Shown: positions 10,582-19,179 of the stretch, piece by piece
How positions within the stretch are numbered: the stretch's first letter is position 1
Layout: each line of letters opens with the position of its first letter
Assembly (NCBI RefSeq): GCF_021390435.2
Contig: NZ_JAJVCN010000001.1
Span: 2,790,001-2,854,000 of the forward strand
Length of the DNA: 64,000 nt
From: Kibdelosporangium philippinense
GTDB taxonomy: Bacteria > Actinomycetota > Actinomycetes > Mycobacteriales > Pseudonocardiaceae
Reading direction: 5' to 3'
Made by a program: the position numbers and the translations under genes
Notes under the pieces: model-generated
What the model saw: only the letters and a program-made list of their open reading frames with translations
What the model was told of the DNA's origin: nothing
Databases searched by the model: none

Positions 10582-11576
10582 AGGCGCTGGTCGTGCGGCT
10601 GGACAGCGATGGCGATGTGCTGACCACCGGTCCGGCGGTCCGCGCGGTCGCGACCCGTGCGGAGGTCACGTATCTCTGCGGCCCCAAGGGCAGGCAGGCG
10701 GCGGAACTGTTGCCTGACGTCGCGAACGTATGGCAGTGGTCCTGTCCGTGGATTCTGGCCGACCCACCGGATGTATCGGCTGTGGACGTTCAACGTCTGG
10801 TGGATCGGTTGACTCCGTTTGATGTAGCAGTGGTGCTGACGTCGTTCCACCAGTCGCCGTTGCCGATGGCGTTGCTGCTGCGGATGGCGGGAGTGCGAAA
10901 GATCGCGGCCATCTCGACGGACTACCCGGGCTCGTTGCTTGACCATCGCGTCCGGCCGGGGCTCGATGTGGAGCCTGACCAGCCAGAACCGCTCAACGCA
11001 CTGTGCGTAGCTGAAGTGGCAGGCTTCGCACTACCCCCAGATGACGACGGCAAACTTCGGATTCTCAAGCCACCTGACATGAGCGGGCTGACCGGCGTGG
11101 CCCCATATGTGGTGGTCCACCCAGGAGCGTCCGCGCCCGCCAGGGCGTGGTCGCCGGATCGGTGCGCCGAAGCCGTGACCGCGCTGCGCCGGGCAGGCCA
11201 CCGGGTGGTCGTCACCGGAGGTCCCAAGGAAGTGGACCTGACGGCATGGGTCGCCGGGACGGACGGCGTGGATTTGGGCGGCCGCACGACTTACCCCGAA
11301 CTGGCCGGAGTCCTGGCCACCGCTGACGTGGTCGTGGTGGGCAACACCGGCGCAGCGCACCTGGCCGCCGCAGTCGGTACGCCAGTCGTGTCGCTCTTCG
11401 CACCGGTTGTGCCCGCGTCTCGATGGAAGCCGTACGGCGTACCGGTAGCCGTCCTCGGCCACCAGAACTCGGACTGCCGAGGCACTCGGGCAACCGAGTG
11501 TCCTGTGGACGGTCACCCTTGCCTGAACTCGATCACCGCCGCCGATGTGATGGCCGCGGTACGGAGGCTGACATGA
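10578..11576 (+). CDS. glycosyltransferase family 9 (heptosyltransferase-like), second copy
   Basis: About 332 residues, GT9/heptosyltransferase fold. VKALVVRLDSDGDVLTTGPA is the N-terminal segment; YVVVHPGASAPARAWSPDR and VVVGNTGAAHLAAAVGTPVVSLF are the donor-binding motifs. The C-terminal cysteines (DCRGTRATECPVDGHPC) match the short Cys-containing tail of many actinobacterial GT9 proteins. Start is the GTG at 10578 in a GTGA overlap with gmhB, and its stop overlaps the next start in ATGA. Together with 7877-8776 this gives two different heptosyltransferase-like enzymes in one operon, suggesting at least two heptose additions or one heptose plus another NDP-sugar. Confidence 0.87.
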   Translation: MKALVVRLDSDGDVLTTGPAVRAVATRAEVTYLCGPKGRQAAELLPDVANVWQWSCPWILADPPDVSAVDVQRLVDRLTPFDVAVVLTSFHQSPLPMALLLRMAGVRKIAAISTDYPGSLLDHRVRPGLDVEPDQPEPLNALCVAEVAGFALPPDDDGKLRILKPPDMSGLTGVAPYVVVHPGASAPARAWSPDRCAEAVTALRRAGHRVVVTGGPKEVDLTAWVAGTDGVDLGGRTTYPELAGVLATADVVVVGNTGAAHLAAAVGTPVVSLFAPVVPASRWKPYGVPVAVLGHQNSDCRGTRATECPVDGHPCLNSITAADVMAAVRRLT

Positions 11577-12478
11577 ACATCCTCGTCTGGCATGTGCACG
11601 GTTCGTGGACGACATCCATCGTCCAAGGTAGACACACGTACCTGCTGCCGACCGGACCGTCAGGCGGTGGCCGGCAGGGCAGGGACTGGCCAGCCAGTGC
11701 CATGGAAATCCCGGCCGGGGGTCTCGCGGATGCGTCGATCGACCTCGTGCTGGCACAAAGTCCTGAGCACGTCGACGTCGCCGACCAGCTGGGCCTGCCA
11801 GTGATCTATGTGGAGCACAACACTCCCAAAGGCGACATACCGTATACCCGGCACCCCATGGCGGACCGCGACGATGTGTGGCTTGTGCACGTGACGCACT
11901 TCAACAACCTGATGTGGGACTCGGGCAACGCGCCGACGACCGTGATCGAACACGGAATCCCAGACCCAGGGCAGCGGTACTCCGGTGAGATGGAACGAGT
12001 CGCCGTGGTCACCAACGAACCGGTTCGCCGTGGCCGGATCACCGGCACCGATCTGTATCCGGTGTTCGCGGCGCACGCCCCGATCGACGTCTTCGGCATG
12101 GGGCTGGCCGGCCTGCTCGACGTGACCTGCATCGGTGACCTGCGCAGCGAGTCGTTGTTCGACGAGATGTGCCGACGGCGGGTCTACCTGCACCTGACGA
12201 GGTGGACGTCGTTGGGTCTGTCGCTGATCGAGGCGATGCACCTCGGCATGCCTGTGCTCGCTCTGGCCACGACTGAGGCATCCCGCGCGGTACCACCGGA
12301 TGCCGGGATCGTCTCGGCGGACCTCGACGAGCTGATCGACGGGCTGCGGTTACTCATGGCCGAGCCGGAAACAGCGCGTCAGATGGGTAAACGAGCTCGT
12401 GAACACGCGCTGGCCCACTACGGGCTGGCGAGATTCCTGCGTGAGTGGGACGAGCTGCTGATGGAGGTGAGCACATGA
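11573..12478 (+). CDS. glycosyltransferase, GT4/GT1-like
   Basis: 301-residue GT-B glycosyltransferase. The N-terminus [12 protein letters not shown] and the donor-side segment [41 protein letters not shown], with the E-x7-E type motif around [12 protein letters not shown], identify the superfamily. The start is the ATG in an ATGA overlap with the previous gene, and the same arrangement couples it to the next one. Proteins of this type recur next to the sugar-heptose genes in actinobacteria, but donor and acceptor cannot be told from the sequence. Confidence 0.8.
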   Translation: MNILVWHVHGSWTTSIVQGRHTYLLPTGPSGGGRQGRDWPASAMEIPAGGLADASIDLVLAQSPEHVDVADQLGLPVIYVEHNTPKGDIPYTRHPMADRDDVWLVHVTHFNNLMWDSGNAPTTVIEHGIPDPGQRYSGEMERVAVVTNEPVRRGRITGTDLYPVFAAHAPIDVFGMGLAGLLDVTCIGDLRSESLFDEMCRRRVYLHLTRWTSLGLSLIEAMHLGMPVLALATTEASRAVPPDAGIVSADLDELIDGLRLLMAEPETARQMGKRAREHALAHYGLARFLREWDELLMEVST

Positions 12479-13680
12479 GGATCGCGATGGTCTCCGAACA
12501 CGCCAGTCCACTGGCCGCACTGGGCGACGTCGATGCCGGTGGGCAGAACGTGCATGTCGCGGAGTTGTCCGCGGCGCTGTGCCGTCGTGGACACGAAGTC
12601 GTCGTCTACACCCGGCGGGACGCGCCGGGCCTGCCCGACGAGGTGTCCGTATCGGACGGATACCGCGTCGGGCACATCCACGCTGGGCCGGCCGAACGGC
12701 TTGGCAAGGACGAAATGCTCCCGCATATGGCGGATTTCGGCATGGCACTGCGTGAGCGCTTGACCGACTGGCGACCGGACGTGGTGCACGCGCACTTCTG
12801 GATGTCCGGCTTGGCTTCGGTTTTGGCCGGACGCGTGCTGAGTGTGCCTGTGGTACAGACGTTCCACGCATTGGGGACGGTGAAGAAGCGGTACCAGGGC
12901 AACGCGGACACCAGCCCAGCCGAGCGAATCCGGATCGAACGGTTTGTCGGCAACCATGTCGCCAGGATCGCGGCCACGTGCACGGACGAAGTGTTCGAAC
13001 TGGTCCGGATGGGCGTGCCCCGCGACCGGATCTCGGTTGTGCCATGTGGAGTGGACGTGTCGAAGTTCGTGCCGGGTGGTTCCGCCGATCCACATCGGAT
13101 AGTCGCGACTGGACGACTGGTTCCCCGCAAGGGATTCGATACGATCATCGAGGCGTTGCCCGGCCTTCCGGACGTCGAACTGGCGATCGCGGGCGGCCCA
13201 CCGAGCGATCGGCTCAGTGCGGACCCGGAAGCGATGGCCCTGATGCGGAAAGCCGAAGACCTCGGTGTCGCCGAGCGGGTGCGGCTGCTTGGTTCCGTAT
13301 CCCGAAGTGAGATGCCGCCGCTGCTACGGTCGGCGGCCGCGGTGGTGTGCGCTCCATGGTACGAGCCGTTCGGAATCGTTCCCTTGGAGGCGATGGCGTG
13401 CGCCCGCCCGGTTATCGCGTCCGCGGTAGGCGGCTTGATCGACACCGTGGTGGACGGCGTGACCGGCTTGCATATCCCGCCCCGGTCTCCGCACGCGCTG
13501 GCGTGCACGGTGAAAAATCTCCTCGGCGACGAGGTGATGACCGAGTCATTCGGCTTGGCAGGCAGGGACCGAGTGGTCGCCCGCTACTCCTGGGACCGAG
13601 TAGCCCAGGACACCGCCCGTGTCTACACACGGGCCCGCGGTGCACAGTCCACGGACCAACTCTTCGGGGAGGGACTGTGA
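12475..13680 (+). CDS. glycosyltransferase family 4
   Basis: 401-residue GT4 enzyme. Features are the N-terminal [66 protein letters not shown] and the [20 protein letters not shown] donor motif. The GGQNVHV opening resembles sucrose-phosphate synthase/MshA-like retaining enzymes. ATGA and GTGA overlaps on both sides make it part of the translationally coupled operon. The acceptor is unknown; within this cluster it would extend the heptose/xylose-containing chain. No transmembrane segment is visible, so it acts at the cytoplasmic face. Confidence 0.87.
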   Translation: MRIAMVSEHASPLAALGDVDAGGQNVHVAELSAALCRRGHEVVVYTRRDAPGLPDEVSVSDGYRVGHIHAGPAERLGKDEMLPHMADFGMALRERLTDWRPDVVHAHFWMSGLASVLAGRVLSVPVVQTFHALGTVKKRYQGNADTSPAERIRIERFVGNHVARIAATCTDEVFELVRMGVPRDRISVVPCGVDVSKFVPGGSADPHRIVATGRLVPRKGFDTIIEALPGLPDVELAIAGGPPSDRLSADPEAMALMRKAEDLGVAERVRLLGSVSRSEMPPLLRSAAAVVCAPWYEPFGIVPLEAMACARPVIASAVGGLIDTVVDGVTGLHIPPRSPHALACTVKNLLGDEVMTESFGLAGRDRVVARYSWDRVAQDTARVYTRARGAQSTDQLFGEGL

Positions 13681-14258
13681 ACCCGCGTATCCACATTGAC
13701 GCATTGACGGAGACACTTTCCACCCTGCGGAGCCAAAGCAACGTACTTGTCCGATGGGGACGGATGATGGCCGAACGATTGCCCGAAGGTGGGCGGCTGC
13801 TGGCTGCTGGCAACGGCGGATCGGCTGCCGAAGCCCAGCATCTGACCGCCGAACTGGTCGGACGTTACCGCAGCGACCGTGAACCCTATTCCGCTATCGC
13901 TCTGTGCGCCGAGTCTTCCAGCGTGACCGCGATCAGCAACGACTATGGCTACGACGAAGTCTTCGCACGGCAAGTCGCTGCGCACGGACGCCCCGGAGAC
14001 ATGCTCGTCCTGCTCACGACGTCCGGCCGCAGCAGCAACCTCCTGCACGCCGCCACAGCGGGCGTCCGATGTGGTCTGACGGTGTGGGCGATGACCGGTG
14101 CCCGCCCCAACCCGCTGGCCGACATCGCCCACGAAACCCTTGCCCTGCCCGGCGAACCATGCACTGTGCAGGAGGCACAACTGGCTGCCGTGCACATTAT
14201 GTGCGAGGTGTTCGAAGCGGCCATCGGAGTCCCGGCTGTGGAACGGCGGGTGTCATGA
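13677..14258 (+). CDS. gmhA: sedoheptulose-7-phosphate isomerase, SIS domain
   Basis: 193-residue SIS-domain protein matching GmhA in length and motifs: [42 protein letters not shown] and [15 protein letters not shown], with a final [15 protein letters not shown] helix that carries the family's Glu/His catalytic pair. It converts sedoheptulose 7-phosphate to D-glycero-D-manno-heptose 7-phosphate, the first committed step of NDP-heptose synthesis. The GTG start at 13677 sits in a GTGA overlap with the GT4 gene; the open frame extending upstream to 13347 is shadow. The pathway continues with the adjacent kinase. Confidence 0.93.
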   Translation: MNPRIHIDALTETLSTLRSQSNVLVRWGRMMAERLPEGGRLLAAGNGGSAAEAQHLTAELVGRYRSDREPYSAIALCAESSSVTAISNDYGYDEVFARQVAAHGRPGDMLVLLTTSGRSSNLLHAATAGVRCGLTVWAMTGARPNPLADIAHETLALPGEPCTVQEAQLAAVHIMCEVFEAAIGVPAVERRVS

Positions 14259-15109
14259 ACCTCGTGGTTGTGGGTGACACGCTGCTCGACGTCGATCTGG
14301 TAGGTACGACCACGCGCTTGTGCCCGGACGCGCCGGTCCCGGTCGTCGACCTGACGAGCGAAAGCAAGCGCCCGGGCGGTGCTGGTCTCGCGGCGATGTT
14401 GGCACCAGCCGACGACGTCACTTTGGTGACCGCGATCGCCGACGATGTGGACGGAGACCAACTCCGCAAAGCATTGGGCGATATGACTATTGTCGCCGGC
14501 CCGTCCTGGGCCGCGACTCCGGTCAAGACCCGGGTGCGTTGCGATGGGCAATCCTTGGCGCGGATCGACCGTGGAGGTAAGGGCGATCCCGTGGTCACCG
14601 ACGACATGCTGGACGCGGTAGTGGCCGCGGACGCAGTTCTCGTGTCCGACTATGGCCGTGGCATGACGAGGAATGAGCGCCTGCGGGCTGTGCTGGGTAA
14701 CCACAGGTTGGTCGTCTGGGATCCACATCCGCGTGGTGCCTCACCGGTTGCCGGGGTTTGTCTGGTCACACCGAACAGTGAGGAAGCGGTTTCGGCGTGC
14801 GGCGGGCGCTTGGTTGAAGCCGCCGGGATCCTGCGGGACATGTGGCTTGCCGATGCTGTCGTGGTGACTACTGGTTCGGACGGGGCTGTCCTGGACATTG
14901 GTGACGGTCCGCTGCACGTCGCCGCACCTCCGGCGCACGTTGTCGACCCGTGCGGTGCGGGCGACTGCTTCGCCGCTTCCGTCGCTACAGGACTGATGCA
15001 CGGTGCCAGTCTGTTCGAAGCCGTTCGGTCCGGTGTGGACGCGGCAAGCCGGTTCCTCGCCGCCGGAGGAGTCTCCGGTGTTGGAGTTGTGGAAGGGGAA
15101 ACTCGATGA
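14255..15109 (+). CDS. hldA: D-glycero-D-manno-heptose 7-phosphate kinase (HldE N-domain-like, PfkB family)
   Basis: 284-residue PfkB kinase resembling the N-terminal domain of bifunctional HldE/RfaE: GDTLLDVDLVGTTTRLCPDAPVPV, RPGGAGLAAML, VLVSDYGRG, NSEEA and the catalytic DPCGAGDCFAAS are present. It phosphorylates heptose 7-phosphate at C1. In most Gram-negatives this domain is fused to a nucleotidylyltransferase; here that second half is a separate gene (15783-16238) with an SDR between them. Coupled to gmhA by an ATGA overlap and to the SDR by another. The anomer made (alpha for GDP, beta for ADP pathways) is not certain, although similarity to HldE favours beta. Confidence 0.88.
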   Translation: MNLVVVGDTLLDVDLVGTTTRLCPDAPVPVVDLTSESKRPGGAGLAAMLAPADDVTLVTAIADDVDGDQLRKALGDMTIVAGPSWAATPVKTRVRCDGQSLARIDRGGKGDPVVTDDMLDAVVAADAVLVSDYGRGMTRNERLRAVLGNHRLVVWDPHPRGASPVAGVCLVTPNSEEAVSACGGRLVEAAGILRDMWLADAVVVTTGSDGAVLDIGDGPLHVAAPPAHVVDPCGAGDCFAASVATGLMHGASLFEAVRSGVDAASRFLAAGGVSGVGVVEGETR

Positions 15110-15786
15110 AGACAGTTCTGATCACCGGCGGCGCGTCCGGACTCGGTGCGGCCGTGGCTTCAGCCGTCATGGCGGACGGTGGGCGCGCCGTCGTTCTCGA
15201 CAAAGCGGCACCGACGGCGCATGTCACCGACTTCCTGTCGGTCGACTTGTCCGACAGCGCCGCGGCTGAACGTGCAACCGCCGAAGCGGCTGACCGTTAT
15301 GCAGGTTTGGACGCGGTCGTCACCGCGGCGGGCATCGACAGCTGCGGACCGCTGGGACGAGTGTCCGCTTCGGACTGGGAACGAGTCGTCCAAGTGAACC
15401 TGTTCGGCACGGTCTCGGTCGTGCGGGTAGCGTTGCCGCACCTGGAACGCTCTCATGGACGCGTCGTGACGGTGGCATCAACACTCGGTTTGCGTGCGTT
15501 GCCCGAGGCAACCGCGTACTGTGCCTCGAAGTTCGGGATTGTTGGCTTCACCCGAGCGCTGGCTGCGGAGACCGCGGGCCGGATCGGTGTGACGCTGCTC
15601 GTTCCTGGTGGAATGAGAACGTCCTTTTTCGACGGTCGCGAAGAGAAGTACCGCCCGCCGGACATGGAACAGCTCAACGCGCCGGACAACGTGGCCGCCG
15701 CTGTATTGCACGCGCTCAACCAGCCGGTTGACTGTGAGATCAGGGAACTTGTCGTCTGCGCACCGAATGAGTCGTCGTGGCCGTGA
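15106..15786 (+). CDS. SDR family oxidoreductase in the heptose operon
   Basis: 226-residue classical SDR with [13 protein letters not shown] at residues 6-18, a catalytic S-Y-K set (VASTLGL, YCASK) and a Rossmann fold throughout. It is much shorter than HldD, the ADP-heptose 6-epimerase (about 310 residues, extended SDR), and lacks that family's motifs, so it should not be called HldD. It is translationally coupled on both sides and lies between the split kinase and nucleotidylyltransferase, so it probably modifies the heptose, for example by oxidation, reduction or epimerisation. The precise reaction is unknown. Confidence 0.78.
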   Translation: MKTVLITGGASGLGAAVASAVMADGGRAVVLDKAAPTAHVTDFLSVDLSDSAAAERATAEAADRYAGLDAVVTAAGIDSCGPLGRVSASDWERVVQVNLFGTVSVVRVALPHLERSHGRVVTVASTLGLRALPEATAYCASKFGIVGFTRALAAETAGRIGVTLLVPGGMRTSFFDGREEKYRPPDMEQLNAPDNVAAAVLHALNQPVDCEIRELVVCAPNESSWP

Positions 15787-16238
15787 CCGAGAGTCTCGTT
15801 CAGTTCGTTGCCCGACACCGCGCCGCTGGGCACCGGATCGTGTTCACCAACGGCTGTTTCGACGTCCTGCACCGTGGTCACGTGACTTACCTCGAGCAAG
15901 CCAAGCAACGCGGCGACGTGTTGATCGTGGCACTGAACGACGACGCCAGTGTGACCCGGTTGAAAGGATCTGACCGGCCGGTGAACACGGTGGCCGATCG
16001 CGCCGCAGTCCTCGCTGGACTGTCCTGTGTGGATTATGTTGTCCAGTTCACGGAGGACACTCCAGCCAGACTGATCGAACTGATCAAGCCCGATGTGTAC
16101 GCCAAAGGCGGCGACTACACGACGTTGCCGGAGAGCGGGATGGTCCGGTCGTTCGGCGGTGAGGTCGCCATTCTCGATCACGTGGCTGGCCAGTCCACCA
16201 CGGCGACGATCACCCGGATCAGAAAGGGGAAAGGGTGA
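15783..16238 (+). CDS. hldC: heptose-1-phosphate nucleotidylyltransferase (HldE C-domain-like)
   Basis: 151-residue cytidylyltransferase-fold protein equal to the stand-alone C-terminal domain of Hld[21 protein letters not shown] carries the HxGH nucleotide-binding motif (H30-H33), followed by [15 protein letters not shown] and the family-typical KGGDYT. It would transfer AMP (or another nucleotide) to heptose 1-phosphate. The start at 15783 gives the GTGA overlap seen throughout the operon; an in-frame GTG at 15777 is the alternative. With gmhA, hldA and gmhB it completes a four-enzyme route to an NDP-heptose. Confidence 0.9.
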   Translation: MTESLVQFVARHRAAGHRIVFTNGCFDVLHRGHVTYLEQAKQRGDVLIVALNDDASVTRLKGSDRPVNTVADRAAVLAGLSCVDYVVQFTEDTPARLIELIKPDVYAKGGDYTTLPESGMVRSFGGEVAILDHVAGQSTTATITRIRKGKG

Positions 16239-17212
16239 ACTACACAGTGGTGATCCCGACGATGGGTCGCACAAGCTTGAACGTCGTCCTGCAGGCGTTG
16301 CGTGAAGCCGACGGCCCGGTGCCGCGTGAGATCGTCGTGGTCGACGACCGGCCTGTGCGCTACCCACAGTTCGTGCTTGGAGATGACGTGCGGGTGCTGC
16401 GTACCGGCGGCCAGGGACCGGCAGCGGCCCGTAACGCAGGGTGGCGCGCGACGACGACGGAATGGATCGCGTTCCTGGACGACGACGTTGTGCCGTCCCC
16501 GGAGTGGAAGCGGCGGCTCGTCAAGGATCTGACCAACCTGTCGGAGGATGTTGCGGCCAGTCAGGCACGAATCGACGTTCCGCTGTCGCAGGACCGCGAT
16601 CCGACCGATTGGGAACGCGGGACAGCCGGGCTGATGGTCGCCAAATGGATCACTGCCGACATGGCGTACCGGCGTGCCGCGTTGCAGGCGGTCGGCGGGT
16701 TCGACGAGCGATTCCCCCGGGCGTATCGGGAGGATGCCGATTTGGCGCTGCGGATCCAGGAAGCCGGGTACCAGATCGTGTCCGGGGAACGCGTCACCAA
16801 GCATCCGGTGCGTCCGTCCGGTTTCTTCGCAAGCGTCAAGGCACAACGTGGAAACATGGATGACGCGTTGATGCGCCATGTGCACGGTCGGGATTGGCGT
16901 GCGAAGGTCGGTGCGTATCCCACGCGGTTGCGGCGGCACGCGCTCACTACCGTGGCTTTGATGTCCGCTCTGCTAGGGCGGCGGAAGGGCGCCGCAGCGG
17001 TGTGGGCGGCTCTCACGGCCTACTTCGCGTACGAACGCATCGTGCCTGGTCCGCGATCCGCGTCCGAGATCACCCGGATGGTCGTCACAAGCATCGTGAT
17101 TCCACCAGCCGCGTGCGCCTACCGTGTGCGCGGCGAACTGCGCGTCCGAATGGACGCTAGTGGTCACGATCGTAAGTCTGTCGGGGGTCTCGACGGCCCA
17201 GCTTCCCGCTAG
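16235..17212 (+). CDS. glycosyltransferase family 2
   Basis: 325-residue GT2 protein: [36 protein letters not shown] and the metal-binding [12 protein letters not shown], then [19 protein letters not shown] in the acceptor half. The C-terminal ~100 residues contain hydrophobic stretches ([28 protein letters not shown]) that could anchor it at the membrane. It starts in a GTGA overlap with hldC and is the last gene of the operon. Its TAG stop (17210-17212) is part of a CTAG tetranucleotide that is duplicated on the far side of the IS1182-type insertion, so the gene's coding sequence survived the insertion intact. Confidence 0.85.
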   Translation: MNYTVVIPTMGRTSLNVVLQALREADGPVPREIVVVDDRPVRYPQFVLGDDVRVLRTGGQGPAAARNAGWRATTTEWIAFLDDDVVPSPEWKRRLVKDLTNLSEDVAASQARIDVPLSQDRDPTDWERGTAGLMVAKWITADMAYRRAALQAVGGFDERFPRAYREDADLALRIQEAGYQIVSGERVTKHPVRPSGFFASVKAQRGNMDDALMRHVHGRDWRAKVGAYPTRLRRHALTTVALMSALLGRRKGAAAVWAALTAYFAYERIVPGPRSASEITRMVVTSIVIPPAACAYRVRGELRVRMDASGHDRKSVGGLDGPASR

Positions 17213-17232
17213 GAGGCCGCTGAATAATCGGC

Positions 17233-18867
17233 GTGTCGCCCCAGGATGTGGGTTTGAGCTGGGAGAATCGTTTCATGCAGGGTGTGGAGCGTGGTGATCG
17301 GGAGCTGCTGGACGCGGAGGCGCTGGTCGGTCATCTGGTCCCGGCGGGGAGCATGTTCGCGTTCCTGGCCGGGCATCGCCGGAATCTGTTCCCCGATGGA
17401 GAGTTCGAGGATCTGTTCCCCTCGGGCAAGGGACGGCCCTCGATCCCGGCGTCGGTGATGGCCTCCATCCTGGTGTTGCAGACCCTGCATGATCTCTCGG
17501 ATCGGGAGACCGCTGAGGCGGCCCGGTGTGACCTGCGGTGGAAGGTCGCGACCGGGATGGCATTGGACGACAAGGGATTCGACCCCTCGACGCTGGTGTA
17601 CTGGCGCAAACGACTGGCCACCTCGGGGCGGCCGCATCGGATCAACGACGCGGTGCGCACGGTCGTCGAGGAGACCGGGATCCTGCGTGGCCGCCGCAAG
17701 CGGGCGGTGGATTCCACGATCCTGGCCGACGCGGTCGCCACCCAGGACACCATCACCCAGCTGATCTCGGCGATCCGGCGGGTGGATCGGCAGGTGCCCG
17801 GCGCGGCGGGGCAGATCGCGAAGGTGTGTACCGGCCATGACTACAGTCGGCCGGACAAGCCGAGGATCGACTGGGACGACCCGGCCGCCAGGGACGCGCT
17901 GGTCTCCGCGCTGGTCAACGATGCGAACGCGCTGGTGGCGGCGCTGGCCGATACCGAACTGGAAGGCGACGCGGAGTTCGCGTTGGCGTTGCTGGCGTTG
18001 GTCGCCGGTCAGGATGTCGAGCCCGCCGAGGGCAGTGACGGCACTGATGGGCGGTGGCGGATCGCCCGCAAGGTCGCCCCGGACCGGGTGGTGTCCACAG
18101 TGGATCCGGATGCGCGGCATACCCGCAAGTCCCCGGAGAACCGGCGGGACGGGTATCGGGCGCACGTGGCGGCCGAGCCCGAGACCGGGATCGTCACCGA
18201 CGAGAAGGTGACCACGGCCGCCGGCACGGAGAACTCCGACCCCGCTGTGGCCGAGGAGTTCCTCGACGCCGAGGACGGCAAGCGCGCGTGGCACGGCGAT
18301 TCCGCCTATGGCACAGGGGATCTACGCGGTGGGATCGACGATGCCGGGCATGAGGCGGTGATCAAGCCCAAGCCGCTGCGGGCTCCGGTCGAGGGCGGAT
18401 TCACCGTGGACGACTTCACCGTGGACGACTTCACCGTGGACGACTTCACCGTGGACGAGCAAGCGGGCACGGTCACCTGCCCCAACGACATCACCCGCCC
18501 GATCAGCCGGACCCGGGTCGCCACCTTTGGCGCTCTCTGTCGTGCCTGCTCACTGCGTGCACAGTGCACCACGTCCAAGACCGGCCGTAAAATCGTTCTG
18601 CACCCACGAGATGACCTGCTGCGCCAAGCCCGACGCGACTGGGCGGACAAGCCCGAACTGCGCGAGAGCTACAGGACGTTCCGCCCCAACGTGGAACGGG
18701 TCATCTCCCAGATCGCCAGCCGCGGTGGCCGACGTCTCAAACTCCGATATCTAGGCACCGGCAAGAACAACGCCTGGCTCAAACGCCGCACCGCAGCCTT
18801 GAACCTCCGCAACCTCATCGGTCGCGGCCTGACCCATACGGCGGGCGCTTGGACCCTGGCTACCTGA
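17233..18867 (+). CDS. IS1182 family transposase
   Basis: 544-residue DDE transposase. The N-terminal region (SGKGRPSIPASVMASILVLQ and a DLRWKVATG segment) and the central RRKRAVDSTILADAV, KSPENRRDGYRAHVA, GDSAYGTGDLR and C-terminal cysteine-rich FGALCRACSLRAQCTT plus YLGTGKNNAWLKRRTAALNLRNL are typical of IS1182/IS5-group enzymes. Asp in VDST and GDSAYG are likely catalytic. It contains four in-frame copies of FTVDD (see 18400-18459), probably a replication-slippage expansion in a tolerant loop. The start is a GTG at 17233; an ATG at 17275 with GGGAG upstream is an alternative. The reading frame is complete. Confidence 0.9.
   Translation: MSPQDVGLSWENRFMQGVERGDRELLDAEALVGHLVPAGSMFAFLAGHRRNLFPDGEFEDLFPSGKGRPSIPASVMASILVLQTLHDLSDRETAEAARCDLRWKVATGMALDDKGFDPSTLVYWRKRLATSGRPHRINDAVRTVVEETGILRGRRKRAVDSTILADAVATQDTITQLISAIRRVDRQVPGAAGQIAKVCTGHDYSRPDKPRIDWDDPAARDALVSALVNDANALVAALADTELEGDAEFALALLALVAGQDVEPAEGSDGTDGRWRIARKVAPDRVVSTVDPDARHTRKSPENRRDGYRAHVAAEPETGIVTDEKVTTAAGTENSDPAVAEEFLDAEDGKRAWHGDSAYGTGDLRGGIDDAGHEAVIKPKPLRAPVEGGFTVDDFTVDDFTVDDFTVDEQAGTVTCPNDITRPISRTRVATFGALCRACSLRAQCTTSKTGRKIVLHPRDDLLRQARRDWADKPELRESYRTFRPNVERVISQIASRGGRRLKLRYLGTGKNNAWLKRRTAALNLRNLIGRGLTHTAGAWTLAT
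18400..18459 (+). repeat. four tandem 15-base units inside the IS1182 transposase
   Basis: TTCACCGTGGACGAC is repeated three times and followed by a fourth copy ending GAG, all in frame, giving FTVDD-FTVDD-FTVDD-FTVDE. The near-identity at nucleotide level points to recent slippage. Length could differ between copies of this IS. Confidence 0.95.
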
Positions 18868-19179
18868 GGGAAACCACGGCCCAACCCCCAGTCTTGGGAG
18901 TTGTGAACCTCGTCGAGCAACCGCCCTGGGCTCCCTGAACGCCCAGCATCACCCATAATCAGCAAGGCCCAGGTCCTCGCCTGCCATCACTCGGTGACAA
19001 CCAACCCGCAAACCACCCTAATTCAGCGGCCTCCTAGCCAGATTTTCCTCTGGGCAGCACCGACCAAAGGCGCCGGTACAACACCGGTACCGGCCCCTTC
19101 GCCCGGCACTCAGCGAAAACCTGGATCCGCCGAATACCCCCAACGAACTCCCGATCGCAACCACTAGTGGCCGCCCCTG

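Larger units (their letters stand above)
17213..19033. mobile_element. IS1182-type insertion sequence, about 1.8 kb
   Basis: The element is bounded by perfect 13-base inverted repeats, GAGGCCGCTGAAT at 17213-17225 and its complement at 19021-19033, and flanked on both sides by CTAG (17209-17212 and 19034-19037). CTAG is most simply read as a 4-base target duplication of a palindromic target; because it is palindromic it could instead be counted as part of the ends. One transposase gene fills most of the element; 18868-19033 is a non-coding tail. The element looks intact. The left copy of CTAG contains the stop codon of the upstream GT2 gene. Confidence 0.85.

Noticed and set aside
15106..15786. 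Naming this SDR HldD (ADP-heptose 6-epimerase)
   Set aside because: It is a short classical SDR; HldD is an extended SDR of about 310 residues with different motifs.
5319..17212. Reading the operon as a standard antibiotic gene cluster
   Set aside because: No polyketide synthase, peptide synthetase, terpene or RiPP core gene is present in or beside it; a surface glycan is at least as likely.
18400..18459. Possible CRISPR or regulatory repeat
   Set aside because: The units are contiguous 15-mers inside a coding frame without spacers.
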